This document shows positions 62,404 through 64,000 of a DNA stretch of 64,000 nt, piece by piece. A program made the position numbers and the translations under genes. Where the stretch lies: positions 3,534,001 through 3,598,000 of the forward strand of contig NZ_JACBZM010000001.1 in assembly GCF_013408525.1 (NCBI RefSeq), written 5' to 3'. Source of the DNA: Nocardioides aromaticivorans (GTDB lineage: Bacteria > Actinomycetota > Actinomycetes > Propionibacteriales > Nocardioidaceae). The notes beneath the pieces were generated by a model. It was not told the origin of the DNA. It searched no databases and saw only the letters and a program-made list of their open reading frames with translations. Positions within the stretch are counted from its first letter, which is position 1, and every line of letters starts with the position of its first letter.

Positions 62404-63666
62404 TCAGCTGAGGTCGCCCAGCGCCTCGGCCTCCGCCTCCTCGGCGGAGTGCGGGGCCGGGGCGCCGTGCAGGGCGGTCGCGATGGTCCGGCCGCCGGCC
62501 AGCATCACCACGACGCCGACCGCGACGGCGATCCCGCCGAACCAGAACGGCGCGGCCGAGCCCTGGTGTTCGGCGAGCTTGAGCGCCACGTACGGGCCGA
62601 CGGCGCCGCCGGTGAACCGCACGAACGAGTACGCCGCCGACGCGACCGGCCGCTCGACCGGTGCCGCGCCCATGACGGCCTCGGTGACCAGCGTGTTGAT
62701 GACGCCGAGGAAGGCGCCGGCGACGACGATGCCGACGATGACGACGCTGCTGGTGTCCGCGCCGAGCGCCATGAGGAGCAGGTCGAGCGCGAAGAGCGCG
62801 AGGGCGCCGACGAGCGCGGGCACGGTGCCGACGCGGCGCTGCACCCACGGGGCGAGCGCGACGGACGCGACCGCGAGCAGCACGCCCCAGCCGAAGAAGT
62901 TCCAGCCGATCTCCATGATCCCGGCCTCCGGCAGCGCGAACGGGCCCGCCGCGAGCAGCGAGAAGAAGCCCAGGTTGTAGCAGACCGCGACCGCGGCCAT
63001 GATCGCGAGCGCGGGGTGCGCCAGGGCCTTGAACGGGTCCGCCAGCGTCGTACGACGGGCCGCCGGCGGGGTGGCCGGCAGGAAGACCGCGGTGGCGACG
63101 AGGGCGATGGTCATCAGCACCGAGACCCCGAAGAACGGGCCGCGCCACGACTGCTCGCCGAGCAGGCCGCCGACGAGCGGGCCGGACGCGATGCCCAGGC
63201 CGAGGGCGGCCTCGAACAGGATGATCGCCTGCGCCAGGGAGCCCCTCGACGCGCTGACGATCGTCGACAGTGCGGTCGCGATGAACAGGGCGTTGCCCAG
63301 TCCCCAGCCGGCGCGGAAGCCGATGACGGCGCCGACCGAGCCGGACAGCCCCGCCAGCCCGGCGAACACGATGATGAGGAAGAGTCCCAGCAGGAGGGTC
63401 CTCTTGGCGCCGATCCGGGTCGAGACCACGCCGGTGACGAGCATCGCGACGCCCATCACGGCCATGTAGCTGGTGAACAGCAGGGAGACCTGGCTCGGGC
63501 TCGCCTCGAGCTTCGCGGCGATCTCCTTGAGGATCGGGTCGACGAGGCCGATGCCCATGAAGGCGATGACGCAGGCGAAGGCGACGGCCCAGACGGCGCG
63601 CGGCTGGTGGAGGAACGAGCCTCCGGTGGCGGTCTCCTCGGTGGTGGGGTGGGCGGTGGCGGTCAC
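62404..63666 (-). CDS. MFS drug/metabolite exporter
   Basis: 420 residues from GTG 63666, 12 membrane segments. The A-motif region is SYMAVMGVAMLVTGVVSTRI followed by GAKRTLL, and motif C-like ALGLGIASGPLVGGLLGE indicates a DHA1-type antiporter. Coupled to the MarR gene upstream by a GTGA overlap, so it is probably an efflux pump under MarR control. Confidence 0.88.
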   Translation of the reverse strand: MTATAHPTTEETATGGSFLHQPRAVWAVAFACVIAFMGIGLVDPILKEIAAKLEASPSQVSLLFTSYMAVMGVAMLVTGVVSTRIGAKRTLLLGLFLIIVFAGLAGLSGSVGAVIGFRAGWGLGNALFIATALSTIVSASRGSLAQAIILFEAALGLGIASGPLVGGLLGEQSWRGPFFGVSVLMTIALVATAVFLPATPPAARRTTLADPFKALAHPALAIMAAVAVCYNLGFFSLLAAGPFALPEAGIMEIGWNFFGWGVLLAVASVALAPWVQRRVGTVPALVGALALFALDLLLMALGADTSSVVIVGIVVAGAFLGVINTLVTEAVMGAAPVERPVASAAYSFVRFTGGAVGPYVALKLAEHQGSAAPFWFGGIAVAVGVVVMLAGGRTIATALHGAPAPHSAEEAEAEALGDLS

Positions 63667-64000
63667 ATGCTTCCTTCCGTGCTGGTGCCGCTGCTGGGGT
63701 CGACGACGGCCTGGAGCACGGCCACGGCGGTCGCGAGGTCGTCGGGGGAGAGGTCGGGGTGCCGGGCGAGCCGCTCGGCCACGAGCGAGGCGCTCAGTGC
63801 GCGCACCCGCCGCAGCTCGGCGCGACCCGCGTCGGTGAGGGTGACCAGGCTGCTGCGGGCGTCCGCCGGGTTCGGCGTCTTCGCCACCCAGCCCTGGTCG
63901 GTGAGCTGGCCGACCTGGCCGGTCATCGTCGGCTGCGAGCAGCGGTCCGCCTGGGCCAGCGCGGTCACCGACTGCGGGCCGAGCTCGTCGAGGATCGACA
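63663..64000 (-). CDS. MarR-family regulator (5' end outside the window)
   Basis: The 112 visible codons cover the winged helix and C-terminus: SILDELGPQSVTALAQADRC, SQPTMTGQVGQLTDQGWVAK, the wing NPADARSSLVTLTDAGRAEL and a terminal dimerisation helix. It is cut by the window end. The 4-base overlap with the MFS gene suggests a local regulator of that exporter. Confidence 0.88.
   Translation of the reverse strand, partial: SILDELGPQSVTALAQADRCSQPTMTGQVGQLTDQGWVAKTPNPADARSSLVTLTDAGRAELRRVRALSASLVAERLARHPDLSPDDLATAVAVLQAVVDPSSGTSTEGSM

Noticed and set aside
1..64000. CRISPR array
   Set aside because: No series of spaced, regular direct repeats and no cas genes seen; the only tandem arrays are the 28-base pair and the four 11-base units.

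Overview
The window is high-GC DNA (GTG starts are common and genes are tightly packed) that reads as the chromosome of an actinobacterium. Gene content and protein style best fit the Nocardioides/Nocardioidaceae group; this is an inference, because no rRNA gene is present. Landmarks are prfB, ftsE-ftsX, an FtsEX-linked M23 hydrolase, smpB and the tmRNA gene ssrA, plus an actinobacterial tad pilus locus, Actinobacterial holin-X and DUF3618 genes, a DUF3039-helicase pair and a LexA-box-controlled DUF222/HNH gene.

Layout. 0-10.9 kb: secreted proteins with bacterial Ig-like repeats, an AfsR/SARP-type regulator, a hydrolase with a coupled small protein, DUF4242, AraC and Fur regulators, a uracil-DNA-glycosylase-like protein and a three-gene envelope cluster. 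10.9-23.4 kb: a tad (Flp pilus) locus that has been broken open. The cpaF/tadA ATPase survives as two fragments. Between them sits a decayed serine-recombinase element of about 4.8 kb. After the second fragment lies a cassette of about 5 kb carrying a 1,255-residue protein of unknown type and two small genes. The cassette has replaced the rest of cpaF, all of tadB and the start of tadC. What remains of tadC has an amber codon and a frameshift, and the following small tad gene is frameshifted. Two TadE genes and a TadG-like gene remain open. 23.4-33.2 kb: a molybdopterin oxidoreductase/FAD-reductase pair, a YihY membrane protein and two very large secreted Ig-repeat proteins. 33.3-45.9 kb: the prfB...ftsEX-M23-smpB...ssrA core, with accessory genes inserted between prfB and ftsE (LRV repeat protein, SOS-controlled HNH protein, endonuclease V, secreted metalloprotease). 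46-50 kb: an agmatinase-type ureohydrolase, an NCS1 permease and an NTF2-like protein, divergent from a double Lrp/AsnC regulator. 50-64 kb: mostly housekeeping and envelope genes (GDPD, M15 peptidase, HIT, SDR, DUF3048, TetR, YqgE, DUF3039-helicase, HxlR/thioesterase, MFS/MarR).

The region most likely to hold something undescribed is 16.1-21.1 kb. The large protein has a nuclease-like N-terminal region and a long helical body, and is followed by a one-TM protein and a helical protein. Its setting (recombinase element, other phage-type genes, replaced host genes, less GC-biased codon use) is that of a defence-island cargo. Nothing in the sequence proves that function.
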